41,640 nt of DNA from a virus, in IMG/VR virus record IMGVR_UViG_3300025117_000131, positions 1 through 41,640 of that record. The stretch is one strand, 5' to 3'. Position 1 is the stretch's first letter, and every line of letters begins with the position of its first letter. A program made the position numbers and the translations under genes. The notes under the pieces are model-generated. The model was not told the origin of the DNA, searched no databases, and was given only the letters and a program-made list of their open reading frames with translations. Positions 1 through 7,148 of this stretch are shown here, piece by piece.

Positions 1-392
1 TGTCGAGGGCCGACCTGTCAGGGGCTGACCTATCGAGGGCTAACCTGTCGGGGGCTGACCTGTCGAGGGCTAACCTGTCGGAGGCTAACCTGTCGGGGGC
101 TGACCTGTCGGGGGCTGACCTGTCGAGGGCTAACCTGTCGTGGGCTGACCTGTCGAGGGCTGACCTGTTGAGGGCTGACCTGTTGAGGGCTAACCTGGAC
201 TACACTAATATCCCTATGTGGTGTGGGGCACTTAAAGGTATAAAAGTGGATTTCAACTTGGTCTGCCAAATGTTACTCCATGTGTTCGCCTTGGAATGTG
301 CAGATAAAAGATTTATCACCATAAAAAAGGCCATAAAGAAATATGCGGAACTTTCTACCAAGTGGGGCTATTACAAGGAGATACACCAATGA
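1..392 (+). CDS. Pentapeptide-repeat protein, C-terminal part (gene continues from the window end)
   Basis: The frame is open from the first base and ends at TGA 390-392. Residues follow the A(D/N)LSx pentapeptide pattern for about a dozen repeats ([15 protein letters not shown]) and then pass into a non-repetitive tail of about 65 residues rich in Lys and Tyr. Pentapeptide repeats fold as a right-handed quadrilateral beta-helix; in some families this mimics DNA, but no role can be assigned here. The N-terminal part with its start codon lies at 41418-41640. Bases 7-132 are identical to 41515-41640, and joining there keeps frame and gives a 160-residue protein. It overlaps the next gene by ATGA. 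Confidence 0.85.
   Translation, partial: SRADLSGADLSRANLSGADLSRANLSEANLSGADLSGADLSRANLSWADLSRADLLRADLLRANLDYTNIPMWCGALKGIKVDFNLVCQMLLHVFALECADKRFITIKKAIKKYAELSTKWGYYKEIHQ
7..132. repeat. Terminal direct repeat, left copy (assembly overlap of a circular genome)
   Basis: These 126 bases are identical to 41515-41640. The first six bases of the window do not match the bases before the right copy. The repeat lies wholly inside the pentapeptide-repeat tract, itself made of near-identical 15-base units. It could therefore be the overlap of a circular or circularly permuted assembly, or an assembly break inside a longer repeat tract. The rejoined gene stays in frame either way. Confidence 0.85.
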
Positions 393-700
393 CCACAATA
401 TCATACGAGTGTGCTAAAAAGTTGAAGGAGTTTTTGGGTGAGAGTGCTCCAAAGCCTATGGATCAGGATTGTTTTTATTCTGATAATTTTGAGTATATGT
501 ATTGGAATACTCCTGCCTATGAACTGCAAGACCTTTTTAGTAAAAAGTTTTGCGAGGCTATGCGTAACAAAATAAAATGGGGTATAAATGAATCTCCAAT
601 GACATCAAAAGAGATTTCAAACGTAATGTTTAGTGCTTACTATGAAAAAGGTTTACCCGCCGTAGAGAAAGAGTTGTTTAGACTCATGGAGAATAAATGA
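389..700 (+). CDS. Hypothetical phage protein, 103 aa
   Basis: I chose ATG 389 because AAGGAGA lies just upstream and the start overlaps the preceding stop as ATGA; a longer in-frame start at 362 has no ribosome-binding site. The product is acidic and aromatic-rich and has no membrane segment. The layout of an N-terminal [11 protein letters not shown] helix, a central tyrosine/tryptophan patch and a C-terminal [13 protein letters not shown] helix resembles small early proteins of unknown function common in phages. The next gene overlaps by ATGA, so the two are translationally coupled. No function is assigned. Confidence 0.8.
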   Translation: MTTISYECAKKLKEFLGESAPKPMDQDCFYSDNFEYMYWNTPAYELQDLFSKKFCEAMRNKIKWGINESPMTSKEISNVMFSAYYEKGLPAVEKELFRLMENK

Positions 701-936
701 ACCAAATAATAATAGTACCTGTAGGACACAGTCATCAGATTTGCCCCAAGTGTCAAGTGGCAGATCAGAAAATAGAGGTTTGCAAAAAATGCGGGCATGA
801 GTATGTAGAAGAGGCTAATAGTACACAAGACACTATTATGTTTACTATAATGATAGTGATGACTATTGCTTTACTCGTTTTTATTGGATTTTTAGCGTCA
901 GATATTTTATTTGATACGCATTGGTTAGGAAGATAA
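697..936 (+). CDS. Zinc-ribbon membrane protein, 79 aa
   Basis: Two CxxC pairs (CPKC near residue 16 and CKKC near residue 29) form a rubredoxin-like zinc ribbon. A polar linker follows, then one strong transmembrane helix at about residues 48-70 (MFTIMIVMTIALLVFIGFLA). The order suggests a single-pass protein with the zinc ribbon on the cytoplasmic side. It overlaps the preceding gene by ATGA. The function is unknown; such small membrane proteins in early phage regions often modify the host envelope, but that is inference. Confidence 0.75.
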   Translation: MNQIIIVPVGHSHQICPKCQVADQKIEVCKKCGHEYVEEANSTQDTIMFTIMIVMTIALLVFIGFLASDILFDTHWLGR

Positions 937-978
937 CCGGACGCGGCCAGATTTGGAATAGTTGAATATGGGAGGATT

Positions 979-1086
979 ATGAACGAAGGAAAAGACTGGT
1001 TGAGTGAGGTAGAAGTCGTAGGTATTATTCTTGGGATATTTGGCATGGTATTTATCGTGTATCACTTTATAGTTAAGTATTGGTAA
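979..1086 (+). CDS. Small single-pass membrane peptide, 35 aa
   Basis: ATG 979 follows a strong GGAGGA site at 971-976 and opens 35 codons to TAA at 1084-1086. The peptide has a charged start (MNEGKDWLSEVE) and a hydrophobic helix from about residue 13 to 31 containing IILGIFGMVFIVYHF. Its short length makes homology hard to judge. The good Shine-Dalgarno and clean membrane segment argue that it is expressed. Confidence 0.55.
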   Translation: MNEGKDWLSEVEVVGIILGIFGMVFIVYHFIVKYW

Positions 1087-1109
1087 CCCCACTAATCTAG
1101 GAGGAGAAT

Positions 1110-1244
1110 ATGAAGAATATTCTACGCATAGATGTCAGGACTTGGGTGTCTAGATGGGCGCTTACTCCGCTGGGCTGGATCGTTGTATTTCTGGAGGCGA
1201 TGTTCATGGTCGGATTTTGCTGTGGGGTGTGGATCGGAAGATAG
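1110..1244 (+). CDS. Small hydrophobic peptide, 44 aa
   Basis: ATG 1110 is preceded by an excellent AGGAGGAG site. The 44-codon frame encodes a basic, Trp-rich N-terminus (RTWVSRWALTPLGW) and a membrane segment at about residues 19-43 with a CC pair. It ends at TAG 1242-1244 just before a TTGACA element. It is probably a membrane peptide like its upstream neighbour. The function is unknown. Confidence 0.55.
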   Translation: MKNILRIDVRTWVSRWALTPLGWIVVFLEAMFMVGFCCGVWIGR

Positions 1245-1478
1245 TAGTTGACACGCTGTAAGACAATTTGTCAGTATATCTATATGGCCCTGGAAATCCA
1301 TCAAAGTTTTGAGCCGGCAATGCGCAACCTTCCAGGGCCGCGCGTTGTCTGGCCGATTTTTGGTTCCATCGAGTACGGAATAAGTCAGACGACACCTACC
1401 TGGAAACGGGGGAGGGTAAAGGTCTTTCAAACGTGTGGCGCGGGCCTAAAAAACCCGGATGCCGGCCAAAATTAATAT
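1245..1478 (+). other. Intergenic region with strong inverted repeat, candidate structured RNA
   Basis: A TTGACA hexamer at 1248-1253 precedes a perfect 10-base inverted repeat, GGCCCTGGAA at 1285-1294 and TTCCAGGGCC at 1332-1341, enclosing 37 bases. Further GC-rich self-complementary blocks occur near 1439-1470 (GCGGG/CCCG). The possible -10 (CAGTAT, 18-base spacing) is poor. A 63-codon frame from ATG 1284 has no ribosome-binding site and reads like noise. I favour a structured RNA or leader for the 1479 gene, at low confidence. Confidence 0.35.
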
Positions 1479-1718
1479 ATGAATCAACTAATCCGTCAAT
1501 CGCTGGACGCTATCGGCGCTGAATATACCGGCGGAGAGCGTGCCTGGCTCGCGGAGAAGAACCCTATGGCTATCCGGCAGCTTGATGGCCTGCATGACCG
1601 CGTGGACGCGGCGGTGTTGTCCGGGGATCCGGTCGCCGCGGGTAGGGCGGCTACGGCTTGGGTGCAGAATTGGTTGTTTTGGTGCAGAAACTACAAAGTT
1701 CAGACGAGGAGGACATGA
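1479..1718 (+). CDS. Hypothetical protein, 79 aa
   Basis: ATG 1479 opens 79 codons with the GC-rich codon use of the core genes. The protein is alpha-helical, with an amphipathic N-terminus (NQLIRQSLDAIGAEY), an Ala-rich middle and the end WVQNWLFWCRNYKVQTRRT. It has no clear Shine-Dalgarno, which lowers confidence in the start. It overlaps the next gene by ATGA. No family recognised. Confidence 0.65.
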   Translation: MNQLIRQSLDAIGAEYTGGERAWLAEKNPMAIRQLDGLHDRVDAAVLSGDPVAAGRAATAWVQNWLFWCRNYKVQTRRT

Positions 1719-1930
1719 TTATGGAGATAAACATGGCCAGGGCAGCGTCCATAAACAAGGAGCTTTCCGAAATCGACATGGAGGACGGAAAGCTGGAAAG
1801 TTTAGAGAAGAAACTAAAAACGGCTATAAAAACGATAGCGTGTTTAATGTCTGCGTTGGAAGACAGGGGCTATTTAAAGCCCGAAGACAGTGTCAATGTC
1901 GTGTTCAAAGCAAAAAAGTGGTGGTTTTAA
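1715..1930 (+). CDS. Coiled-coil hypothetical protein, 71 aa
   Basis: ATG 1715 lies behind GAGGAGG at 1707-1713 and overlaps the previous stop; an upstream in-frame start at 1658 lies inside the preceding gene. Heptad-like hydrophobic spacing from residue 10 to 50 (INKELSEIDMEDGKLESLEK) predicts a coiled coil, followed by the basic, Trp-ending tail FKAKKWWF. It may be a small oligomeric or nucleic-acid-associated protein, but nothing specific supports this. Confidence 0.7.
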   Translation: MIMEINMARAASINKELSEIDMEDGKLESLEKKLKTAIKTIACLMSALEDRGYLKPEDSVNVVFKAKKWWF

Positions 1931-1941
1931 TAGGAGGAATA

Positions 1942-2145
1942 ATGCCTGCAATAAAAAGAACGAGCAGTTGTGATCTGCGGTCGGCCTATGATTGGTTGAC
2001 TTTTGAAAAGAAGGAATACGGACGTAATTTTAAGTATATGTCACCGGAACAGATTAAATGCGTGGAGTCGGTGCTGGTGCATATGCATGAGGTGATGATG
2101 TCAGGGGCAGAGATTCTTAAGAAGATAAACAGGAGCGTGAAATGA
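1942..2145 (+). CDS. Hypothetical protein, 67 aa
   Basis: ATG 1942 follows AGGAGGAAT with good spacing. The 67-residue helical product has no membrane segment. A possible amphipathic segment runs from CVESVLVHMHEVM to the end. The longer frame open from 1540 overlaps two other genes and is not used. It is coupled to the next gene through a four-base overlap at 2142-2145. Function unknown. Confidence 0.7.
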   Translation: MPAIKRTSSCDLRSAYDWLTFEKKEYGRNFKYMSPEQIKCVESVLVHMHEVMMSGAEILKKINRSVK

Positions 2146-2297
2146 AAACATATAAAGAAAGACGTGCGTTTGTGTTGTCAAAATATTCCATCAAGGAATT
2201 GCGCCAAGAATTATATAGGCGTGGAAGTTTAAAATGCAAAGATCAACTCGAATCAGAGGCTGATTTACGCAGATTTAAAAGATGCGGTAAACTATGA
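2142..2297 (+). CDS. Small basic protein, 51 aa
   Basis: A 51-codon gene starts at ATG 2142 (GGAGCG upstream, ATGA overlap with the previous gene) and ends at TGA 2295-2297, overlapping the next start. The sequence is strongly basic, with YSIKELRQELYRRGSL resembling a SAP-like or helix-extended DNA-binding motif, and a second helix after DQLESEADL. A nucleic-acid-binding role is plausible from charge alone. Confidence 0.65.
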   Translation: MKTYKERRAFVLSKYSIKELRQELYRRGSLKCKDQLESEADLRRFKRCGKL

Positions 2298-2533
2298 CAC
2301 GCCGCCGGAAGTATCACTACGAGACGGAGACCTGCTACGAATGCGGGCATAAGACGCGCTACCGTGTGTATCGATCGCGCCGGCAGAAAAAAGGCGGGAT
2401 ATTCGTGCGTGATGTTTCAGGTATTATAAACTCCCTGGATACTGGTCGGGGGCCTTTGGCCGTTCTGATGGAACAGGCACATAAGCATATAAATAAAATT
2501 CACAAGTTTGAATGGGCGGAGGATAAACAGTGA
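2294..2533 (+). CDS. Putative zinc-binding basic protein, 79 aa
   Basis: The protein begins with an RRRK cluster and has one CxxC knuckle (TCYECGH near residues 13-19) with no obvious second pair, so metal binding is uncertain. A second basic cluster (YRSRRQKKGG) follows. The C-terminal half is helical (LAVLMEQAHKHINKIHKFEW). It is embedded between overlapping genes and directly upstream of the helicase, whose GTG start it overlaps, so the two are probably co-translated. Confidence 0.7.
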   Translation: MTRRRKYHYETETCYECGHKTRYRVYRSRRQKKGGIFVRDVSGIINSLDTGRGPLAVLMEQAHKHINKIHKFEWAEDKQ

Positions 2534-3990
2534 TCACTTTATACAAGCACCAAAGCGACGCCATCGCGTTCGCCATCAAGAACGGAGGTAAGATTGCATT
2601 GTTCCATGAGCCTGGCCTGGGAAAAACGTTGACCGCGCTAGAGATATTCAAACATTACCGCCAACAGGATTCGGGGCTCCGTATGCTGGTGGTCTGTCCA
2701 TTGTCGCTTATTAACGCGGCCTGGGGCGAGGACACCAAGAAGTTCACGAGCTTTAAGTATCTGCCTTACTCCGAGGTCAAGAACGTGGGCCGTGGCCGTC
2801 CGGGGTGTATCTTGGACGCGGACGTGGTCGGCATAAACTATGAGTCGCTCATCGTTAAAAGCCGGTTTAAAGAGATTCATGGCCTGCTGGCCGCGGGATC
2901 GTGGATGCTGGTGGTGGATGAGTCCAGCCGGATGAAGAACCCGAAGTCCATGACCACTAAGGCGCTCCTGCAACTGGCTCCGTGGGCCAAGCACCGCGTG
3001 ATCGCGTCTGGTACTCCGGCTCCAAATGTGGAGACTGAATTTTGGGCACAGGCCAAGTTTATCCAGCCAGATTGCTATTCGGATTCGTTCTACGCGTTTC
3101 GCAATAATTACTTCTACCTTGGACGCAATGGCCAAGTGCTTGAGATGCGTGGCCGGGTTATGACGCGCGGCATGATGGCCGAGGTGTTTCAGAAGGGCTG
3201 GAAGTATCAGATTACGGATGCCAGCCGAGCGGAGCTTATCGATCGTATGTCACCGTTTACGCATTGGATGAAGGCTAAGGACGCTCTGGATCTGCCGGAT
3301 ACGGTGGATGAGGTTCGGCTTATCCGGCTTAATCCGAACGAGCGTAGGGCCTATAATGAGATGAAGCGTCACCTGGTGGCCGAGATAAAGACCGGGCGCG
3401 TAGTGGGCGGGCAGGAAGTAGTAGCGCAGGTAACGGCGGAGGTAGCGCTGGCCAAACTTATGAAACTCCGGCAGCTTACGTCCGGGTTCGCCTATGATGA
3501 GAAACACGACGCGCATCGTCCAGGACGGTCGTCTAAAATGCGGGAGTTGGGCGACGCGCTCGAGGAATTGGGCACGCAGCAGGTCATCATATGGGTGCAG
3601 TTCCACGAGGAAGTGGACGCGATCACGAAGATGCTGGCCGAGGATGGTAAGACCTATACGACGCTGTATCAGGGCACGCCGGACCGGGACGTGTCCATAA
3701 AGGACTTCCAGGAGGGTAGGGCGCAGTACCTGGTGGCGCATCCACGGTCTGCCGCGCATGGGCTTACGTTCGTCAATGCGTGGTCGCACGTGTTCTTTAG
3801 CCTGGACTACAGCTACGAGGCGCACGAGCAGGCCCGCAAGCGCACGGACCGCATCGGGCAGACCATGAAGGGGCTTTACATCTACCTGGTGGCCGAGAAC
3901 AGCATCGACGGCATGTGCTTGGACGTGCTCCGGCGCAAGAAGTCGCTGCAAGATGTCTACTATGAGTTGGTACAGGGGGAGGAACTATGA
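2530..3990 (+). CDS. SNF2/SF2-type DNA helicase or translocase, 486 aa
   Basis: This is a superfamily 2 ATPase of the phage SNF2-like type. Motif I is HEPGLGKTL at residues 26-34, motif II is DESS at 130-133, motif III is IASGTPAPN near 158, and motif VI is RTDRIGQ near 438. Both RecA-like halves are present. In this family ATP hydrolysis drives translocation on duplex DNA; phage members sit in replication/recombination blocks, as here beside a VRR-NUC nuclease. The start is GTG 2530, overlapping the previous stop, which shifts the first residue to formyl-Met before ITLYKHQ. It is coupled to the YopX-like gene by ATGA. The presence of a helicase is near certain; its exact role is not shown. 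Confidence 0.93.
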   Translation: MITLYKHQSDAIAFAIKNGGKIALFHEPGLGKTLTALEIFKHYRQQDSGLRMLVVCPLSLINAAWGEDTKKFTSFKYLPYSEVKNVGRGRPGCILDADVVGINYESLIVKSRFKEIHGLLAAGSWMLVVDESSRMKNPKSMTTKALLQLAPWAKHRVIASGTPAPNVETEFWAQAKFIQPDCYSDSFYAFRNNYFYLGRNGQVLEMRGRVMTRGMMAEVFQKGWKYQITDASRAELIDRMSPFTHWMKAKDALDLPDTVDEVRLIRLNPNERRAYNEMKRHLVAEIKTGRVVGGQEVVAQVTAEVALAKLMKLRQLTSGFAYDEKHDAHRPGRSSKMRELGDALEELGTQQVIIWVQFHEEVDAITKMLAEDGKTYTTLYQGTPDRDVSIKDFQEGRAQYLVAHPRSAAHGLTFVNAWSHVFFSLDYSYEAHEQARKRTDRIGQTMKGLYIYLVAENSIDGMCLDVLRRKKSLQDVYYELVQGEEL

Positions 3991-4343
3991 GAGAGATTAA
4001 ATTCAGGGCGTGGGATGAAGATATAAAACAAATGCTTCCTAACGTTCAGGCTGCATATGACACCGGCTATGCTGAGTCTTTTGGTGAAGTTTTAAGGACA
4101 AAGACTCAGCACGTCATGCAGTTCACCGGGCTAAAGGACAGAAACGGACGCGATATCTACGAGGGCGATGTGTGCATTGGTGAGAATATCCGCCATCGGG
4201 AAGATGATGGGCGGCGGCCGATGTTGACTAGGGCCACGGTGGTGTTTAGAAACGCTGAATTCTGTCTTGGGGACACGATGCTCTCTCTTTTCCAGGGGCT
4301 TATAATTATGGGAAATATTTACGAGGGGGAGTGTTGGCCATGA
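3987..4343 (+). CDS. YopX-like protein, 118 aa
   Basis: The start REIKFRAWDEDIKQML and the later FTGLKDRNGRDIYEGDV block are diagnostic of the YopX family, small beta-rich proteins common in phages and prophages. The usual closing GNIYE motif is present near residue 111. The family has no established biochemical role. It overlaps the helicase stop and the nuclease start by four bases on each side, placing it firmly in the replication operon. Confidence 0.9.
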   Translation: MREIKFRAWDEDIKQMLPNVQAAYDTGYAESFGEVLRTKTQHVMQFTGLKDRNGRDIYEGDVCIGENIRHREDDGRRPMLTRATVVFRNAEFCLGDTMLSLFQGLIIMGNIYEGECWP

Positions 4344-4642
4344 GCGAGACTACGTTTAAATGCGCGGCCGTGAAGATGGTGAGGCGGGAGTTGCCGGGCG
4401 CATGGGTGTATCATCCGAGCGATCGTTGGAACAGCGGGATCCCGGATATGCTCATCCTGTGGCAGGGGCGGTTCGCGGCTATCGAGCTTAAGGTCGGACG
4501 GAACACGGCGTCAAAGCTCCAGCTGGTGGTCATGGGGCGGGTCCGGGACGCGGGCGGGATTACGGCGGTGTGCTACGATATACGGCAGGTTAGGGACGTG
4601 ATAAGCAAACTTAAGTTTGCAACAGAGGGGAGGGATTTATGA
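4340..4642 (+). CDS. VRR-NUC-type nuclease, 100 aa
   Basis: This compact PD-(D/E)xK nuclease has the catalytic elements SGIPDML near residue 37 and AIELK near residue 50, followed by a Gln-containing helix (KLQLVVMGRV), the layout of the small stand-alone phage VRR-NUC proteins. Family members cleave branched or flap DNA and usually lie next to an SNF2 helicase, as here. I chose ATG 4340 (ATGA overlap) over GTG 4331. A Holliday-junction-resolving role is inference from the family and neighbourhood. Confidence 0.88.
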   Translation: MSETTFKCAAVKMVRRELPGAWVYHPSDRWNSGIPDMLILWQGRFAAIELKVGRNTASKLQLVVMGRVRDAGGITAVCYDIRQVRDVISKLKFATEGRDL

Positions 4643-4866
4643 ATAACAAGAAATGCGAAGTACGTGGTAAATATTTAAACTGCTATGATCCGTCGCCATT
4701 CGCTCTGTCAAATTGTTACTCCACGGCAGAACTCATTGCCGAGTTAGAACGGCGTAATCCTGATTGCCGTAATTGTTCATGGCCTACTTGCGACCTTTGC
4801 TTGGGATGCTTCTGGAAAGATTTTGGATGGAGAGATATATTCAAAACCAAGGAGAAAAATGTCTAG
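4639..4866 (+). CDS. Cysteine-rich small protein, 75 aa
   Basis: Ten Cys residues occur in 75, most of them in one cluster (CRNCSWPTCDLCLGCFW), suggesting a binuclear zinc or Fe-S site. It overlaps the nuclease stop by ATGA and the next gene by eight bases. No catalytic motif is recognisable. A metal-binding adaptor in the replication operon is the most that can be said. Confidence 0.75.
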   Translation: MNNKKCEVRGKYLNCYDPSPFALSNCYSTAELIAELERRNPDCRNCSWPTCDLCLGCFWKDFGWRDIFKTKEKNV

Positions 4867-5341
4867 ATTCATTATAGAACTACCGGTCAATAACAAGTGT
4901 GGAGTGGAGTGCGCGTTTTGGGAGAAATGCGACAAGTTTAGGGATTGTTGCCCGATTGCACATGCCCGCATGTTACCGGACGCCGGGGAGGTAGGTGGTC
5001 TTAAGAAAGACGAGCAATCGTCCTGGGACGTAGGGGCCGCGTGTGCGTATATAGACGACCTCAACTATGACGACATGCGGTTTGTTTTAGGGTGGATTCA
5101 GCATCTAATGCACGAAAAGAGAAAAGGAGGAGCTGTGAAAAGTAAAGGCGTAATACTGCGGTGCGGATCGTGTTCTGCGGAGTTGGGGTGTACGGATGAT
5201 GGAAAGCTTTACTTTGATAAGAGTGTTGTCAAAGGTAAAAAAGCGCCGTTCCTAGGTAAGTATTGGTCGTGCGCTCAGGGGCAGATAACAGTTATCTGTG
5301 CATGCGGGAATAAAGTCCAGGTGGACTTGCCGGTTAAGTAG
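4859..5341 (+). CDS. Cys-rich protein with C-terminal zinc ribbon, 160 aa
   Basis: ATG 4859 is preceded by AAGGAGAAAA and chosen over the in-frame ATG 4823, which lacks a site. The N-terminal half has four to five Cys in CGVECAFWEKCDKFRDCC, followed by a helical linker. The C-terminal half has CGSC near residue 102 and CACG near residue 147, a likely zinc ribbon. A perfect Shine-Dalgarno (AAAGGAGGAGCT) sits directly before the in-frame GTG 5135, so the ribbon could also be made alone as a 68-residue protein. Function unknown. It ends just before the promoter and RNA element at 5362. Confidence 0.75.
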   Translation: MSRFIIELPVNNKCGVECAFWEKCDKFRDCCPIAHARMLPDAGEVGGLKKDEQSSWDVGAACAYIDDLNYDDMRFVLGWIQHLMHEKRKGGAVKSKGVILRCGSCSAELGCTDDGKLYFDKSVVKGKKAPFLGKYWSCAQGQITVICACGNKVQVDLPVK

Positions 5342-5361
5342 TGGTAGTAATAAGATGTTTA

Positions 5362-5370
5362 TGGTATAAT
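5362..5370 (+). promoter_or_regulatory. Extended -10 promoter (TGG-TATAAT)
   Basis: A perfect TATAAT at 5365-5370 is preceded by TGG, an extended -10 element. The -35 region (TGGTAG, 5342-5347) is weak, as is common for this promoter class. Transcription would begin near 5377, at the start of the structured element below. The same TRTGRTATAAT core recurs at 20482 and 38618. Confidence 0.65.
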
Positions 5371-5463
5371 TATCTTGTCCAGAGAATGCGCGGATTTTTA
5401 TTTTAGACTCCCGGATCTCCGCGTATCTCTGGACAAGATAAGCAGCCGGGAGTCTACTTTTTT
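5371..5463 (+). ncRNA. Putative structured small RNA with interleaved stems and terminator
   Basis: Two perfect helices interleave. Stem A is 15 bp (5371-5385 with 5426-5440) extended by 6 bp (5389-5394 with 5418-5423). Stem B is 10 bp (5405-5414 with 5446-5455) and is followed by a T run at 5458-5463. The 5' arm of B lies in the loop of A, so the two form either a pseudoknot or alternative folds. Only five bases separate the end of A from the start of B', which makes simultaneous full pairing strained and favours a switch or a loop-loop interaction. With the promoter just upstream it looks like a roughly 85-nucleotide transcript, or an attenuator for the 5476 gene. Confidence 0.6.
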
Positions 5464-5475
5464 AAAGGAGGCATA

Positions 5476-5871
5476 ATGGCAAAGAGTGAACGAGAACTGC
5501 TTGTGGAATACAAACTTGCGCTGGAGCGCCGGGACGACATAAAGAGCGCCCTGGCGGACGCGCAGGCAGTTTATGACAAGGCGGAGACCGCTATGGTGGA
5601 GTTCTTGATCGCAAAGGAGGCTAACGAGACGGCCACATATGATGGTGTGGGCTATGCGAAGATGATGAAGCCGCGGGTCTTTGCTTCGTGCAAAATCGAG
5701 AATATTCCGGCGCTTAAGTCACACCTAATAAATACGGGCAGACACGATCTCATAAATGAGACCATCGCGCCGGCTGCGCTGTCGAGTTACGTCGGTGAGG
5801 TAATTGACGCGGGTAAGGCGCCGCCGGACATGGTGTCGTACTACCTTAAGCAGACGGTCAGGATGTATTAA
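5476..5871 (+). CDS. Phage replication-module protein of unknown function, 131 aa
   Basis: It follows AAAGGAGG at 5464-5471. An N-terminal coiled coil (residues 3-45, SERELLVEYKLALERRDD) leads to a compact domain ending YYLKQTVRMY. The second half, with RVFASCKIENIPALKSHL, then DLINETIAPAALSSYV and then PPDM, matches a pattern seen in phage proteins beside SSB and recombination genes, for which I know no proven function. It is probably co-transcribed with the next two genes. Confidence 0.8.
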   Translation: MAKSERELLVEYKLALERRDDIKSALADAQAVYDKAETAMVEFLIAKEANETATYDGVGYAKMMKPRVFASCKIENIPALKSHLINTGRHDLINETIAPAALSSYVGEVIDAGKAPPDMVSYYLKQTVRMY

Positions 5872-5881
5872 AGGAGAGGCT

Positions 5882-6340
5882 ATGACGAAACCGAAGAACA
5901 AAGCACAGAAAGTATACAACGCCGAGTCCAAAAAGAACGAGAAACTACTGGACAAGGCGAAGGAGACGCCGTCGCAGCGCACCGCGCGGCTGTCAAAGTT
6001 GGCGGAGGACATAACAGCCCGCGGCGGGCACATGGTCGGCGGGAATCTTGTGATGCCGCTGGGCCTGGGCCCGGCCAAGCAGGTCCTGAAGGGGCTGGAC
6101 GGCTCACAGTTACGGGCCACCACGCCGCCGGCGGTGCAGGATGCCGCGGACGAGTATTTCGATCGCAAGGAGGAGGTACTAAAGGCAAAAGATCGGATGG
6201 CCACAGCCTTGGACAAGATAGAGTCCGAGATGAAGGCGTCCGATATCACGGTGTGCATCGTGCGGCAGTGCATCGGCGGAGAGCAGATGGTCTGCCGCAT
6301 CAAATCCAGCTCTAAGCTGGAAATTAAAAAGCAGAAATAA
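5882..6340 (+). CDS. Hypothetical protein, 152 aa
   Basis: ATG 5882 sits behind AAAGGAGAGG; the longer in-frame start at 5804 lies inside the upstream gene. The N-terminal third is Lys-rich and disordered-looking (KPKNKAQKVYNAESKKNEK), followed by a Gly-rich segment and a C-terminal helix-strand region with CIVRQCIGGEQMVCRIK. It may be the partner of the neighbouring 5476 and 6354 products in a DNA-processing module. This is context-based only. Confidence 0.75.
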   Translation: MTKPKNKAQKVYNAESKKNEKLLDKAKETPSQRTARLSKLAEDITARGGHMVGGNLVMPLGLGPAKQVLKGLDGSQLRATTPPAVQDAADEYFDRKEEVLKAKDRMATALDKIESEMKASDITVCIVRQCIGGEQMVCRIKSSSKLEIKKQK

Positions 6341-6353
6341 GGAGATAAGACAT

Positions 6354-7139
6354 ATGGCGATAAAACAGCAAGTTAATAAGTTGAAGGAACCAACCGGGCC
6401 GTCGATGCCGCAGGACGCGTCGATAAGTGAAGAGAAGGCATTGTCACCTGTACAGTCGGCAGGGTTGCCGGCGCTTAATAACGATCGACGCGGGTTTGAG
6501 GATGAGGTTGACCAGTCCGACCTCATAATTCCGCGTGCGAAACTTATTCAGCCGACAAGTGACGAGATGCATAATCCGGACAATGTCACGTTACGCGGTG
6601 GCATGATCATTAATAGCCTCACAAAGGAGGAGATATCGAAGGTGTTTGTGCCGATATTCTATTACAAGGAATATTTGCGATTTAATCCGCGCAAGAAGTC
6701 AGACCGTGGGTTCCTTCCTGAATTTGCGCCTGGCGCACTTATCTGGAGGACCAGGGATGGGAATGATCCGCGCGTATTCGCTGAATGCCAGTTCGGGCCT
6801 GGTGGCGAGACGCCTATTGCTATAACAACGCTGAATTTTTTCAGCTTGTTCAAGGACAGCGCTATGCCGCTGATACTGTCATTCGGAAAGACCAGTTATA
6901 AAGCGGGGAAGAACTTACTCTCCCTGGCGAAACTGCGCGGAGGGGCGATGTTCAGCAGGCAGTATAAATTGTCTATATTGCCCATGACGAACGATCAGGG
7001 TTCGTATTTCGTCCTAAAGGTGGATCCGAATGGTGATTGCGACGCTGAGATGTTTAAGATGGGCGAGTCGTATTTTAACCAGTTTGGCGTAAGGAGGGAT
7101 ACTCTTAAGACGCATGTTGACGAAGGAGAGGTACTCTAA
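6354..7139 (+). CDS. Putative ssDNA-associated phage protein, 261 aa
   Basis: ATG 6354 follows AAGGAGATA. After a disordered 55-residue N-terminus comes SDLIIPRAKLIQPTSDE, a signature I associate with phage proteins located where a single-stranded DNA-binding or annealing protein is expected. The body is beta-rich with many aromatics (FYYKEYLRFNPRKK, TLNFFSLF). The C-terminus is acidic (HVDEGEVL), as in many SSBs, but no OB-fold can be proven by eye. A terminator hairpin directly downstream ends the unit. Confidence 0.6.
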   Translation: MAIKQQVNKLKEPTGPSMPQDASISEEKALSPVQSAGLPALNNDRRGFEDEVDQSDLIIPRAKLIQPTSDEMHNPDNVTLRGGMIINSLTKEEISKVFVPIFYYKEYLRFNPRKKSDRGFLPEFAPGALIWRTRDGNDPRVFAECQFGPGGETPIAITTLNFFSLFKDSAMPLILSFGKTSYKAGKNLLSLAKLRGGAMFSRQYKLSILPMTNDQGSYFVLKVDPNGDCDAEMFKMGESYFNQFGVRRDTLKTHVDEGEVL

Positions 7140-7148
7140 AGTACAAGA

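Noticed and set aside
1-200. Possible CRISPR-like array from regularly spaced short repeats
   Set aside because: The units are contiguous 15-base coding repeats (A(D/N)LSx) without unique spacers.
30-269. Minus-strand frame with repeated VSPRQ units
   Set aside because: It is the antisense of the pentapeptide-repeat tract; the repetition explains the open frame and the opposite strand has the coherent gene.
1248-1475. 75-codon frame from TTG 1248 (or ATG 1284)
   Set aside because: It has no Shine-Dalgarno; the first codon is part of a TTGACA element and the sequence is dominated by inverted repeats.
1540-1941. Upstream extension of the 1942 gene
   Set aside because: It overlaps two better supported genes; ATG 1942 has its own AGGAGG.
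3250-3951. 233-codon minus-strand frame inside the helicase gene
   Set aside because: It lies opposite conserved helicase motifs, has no ribosome-binding site and shows antisense-like composition.
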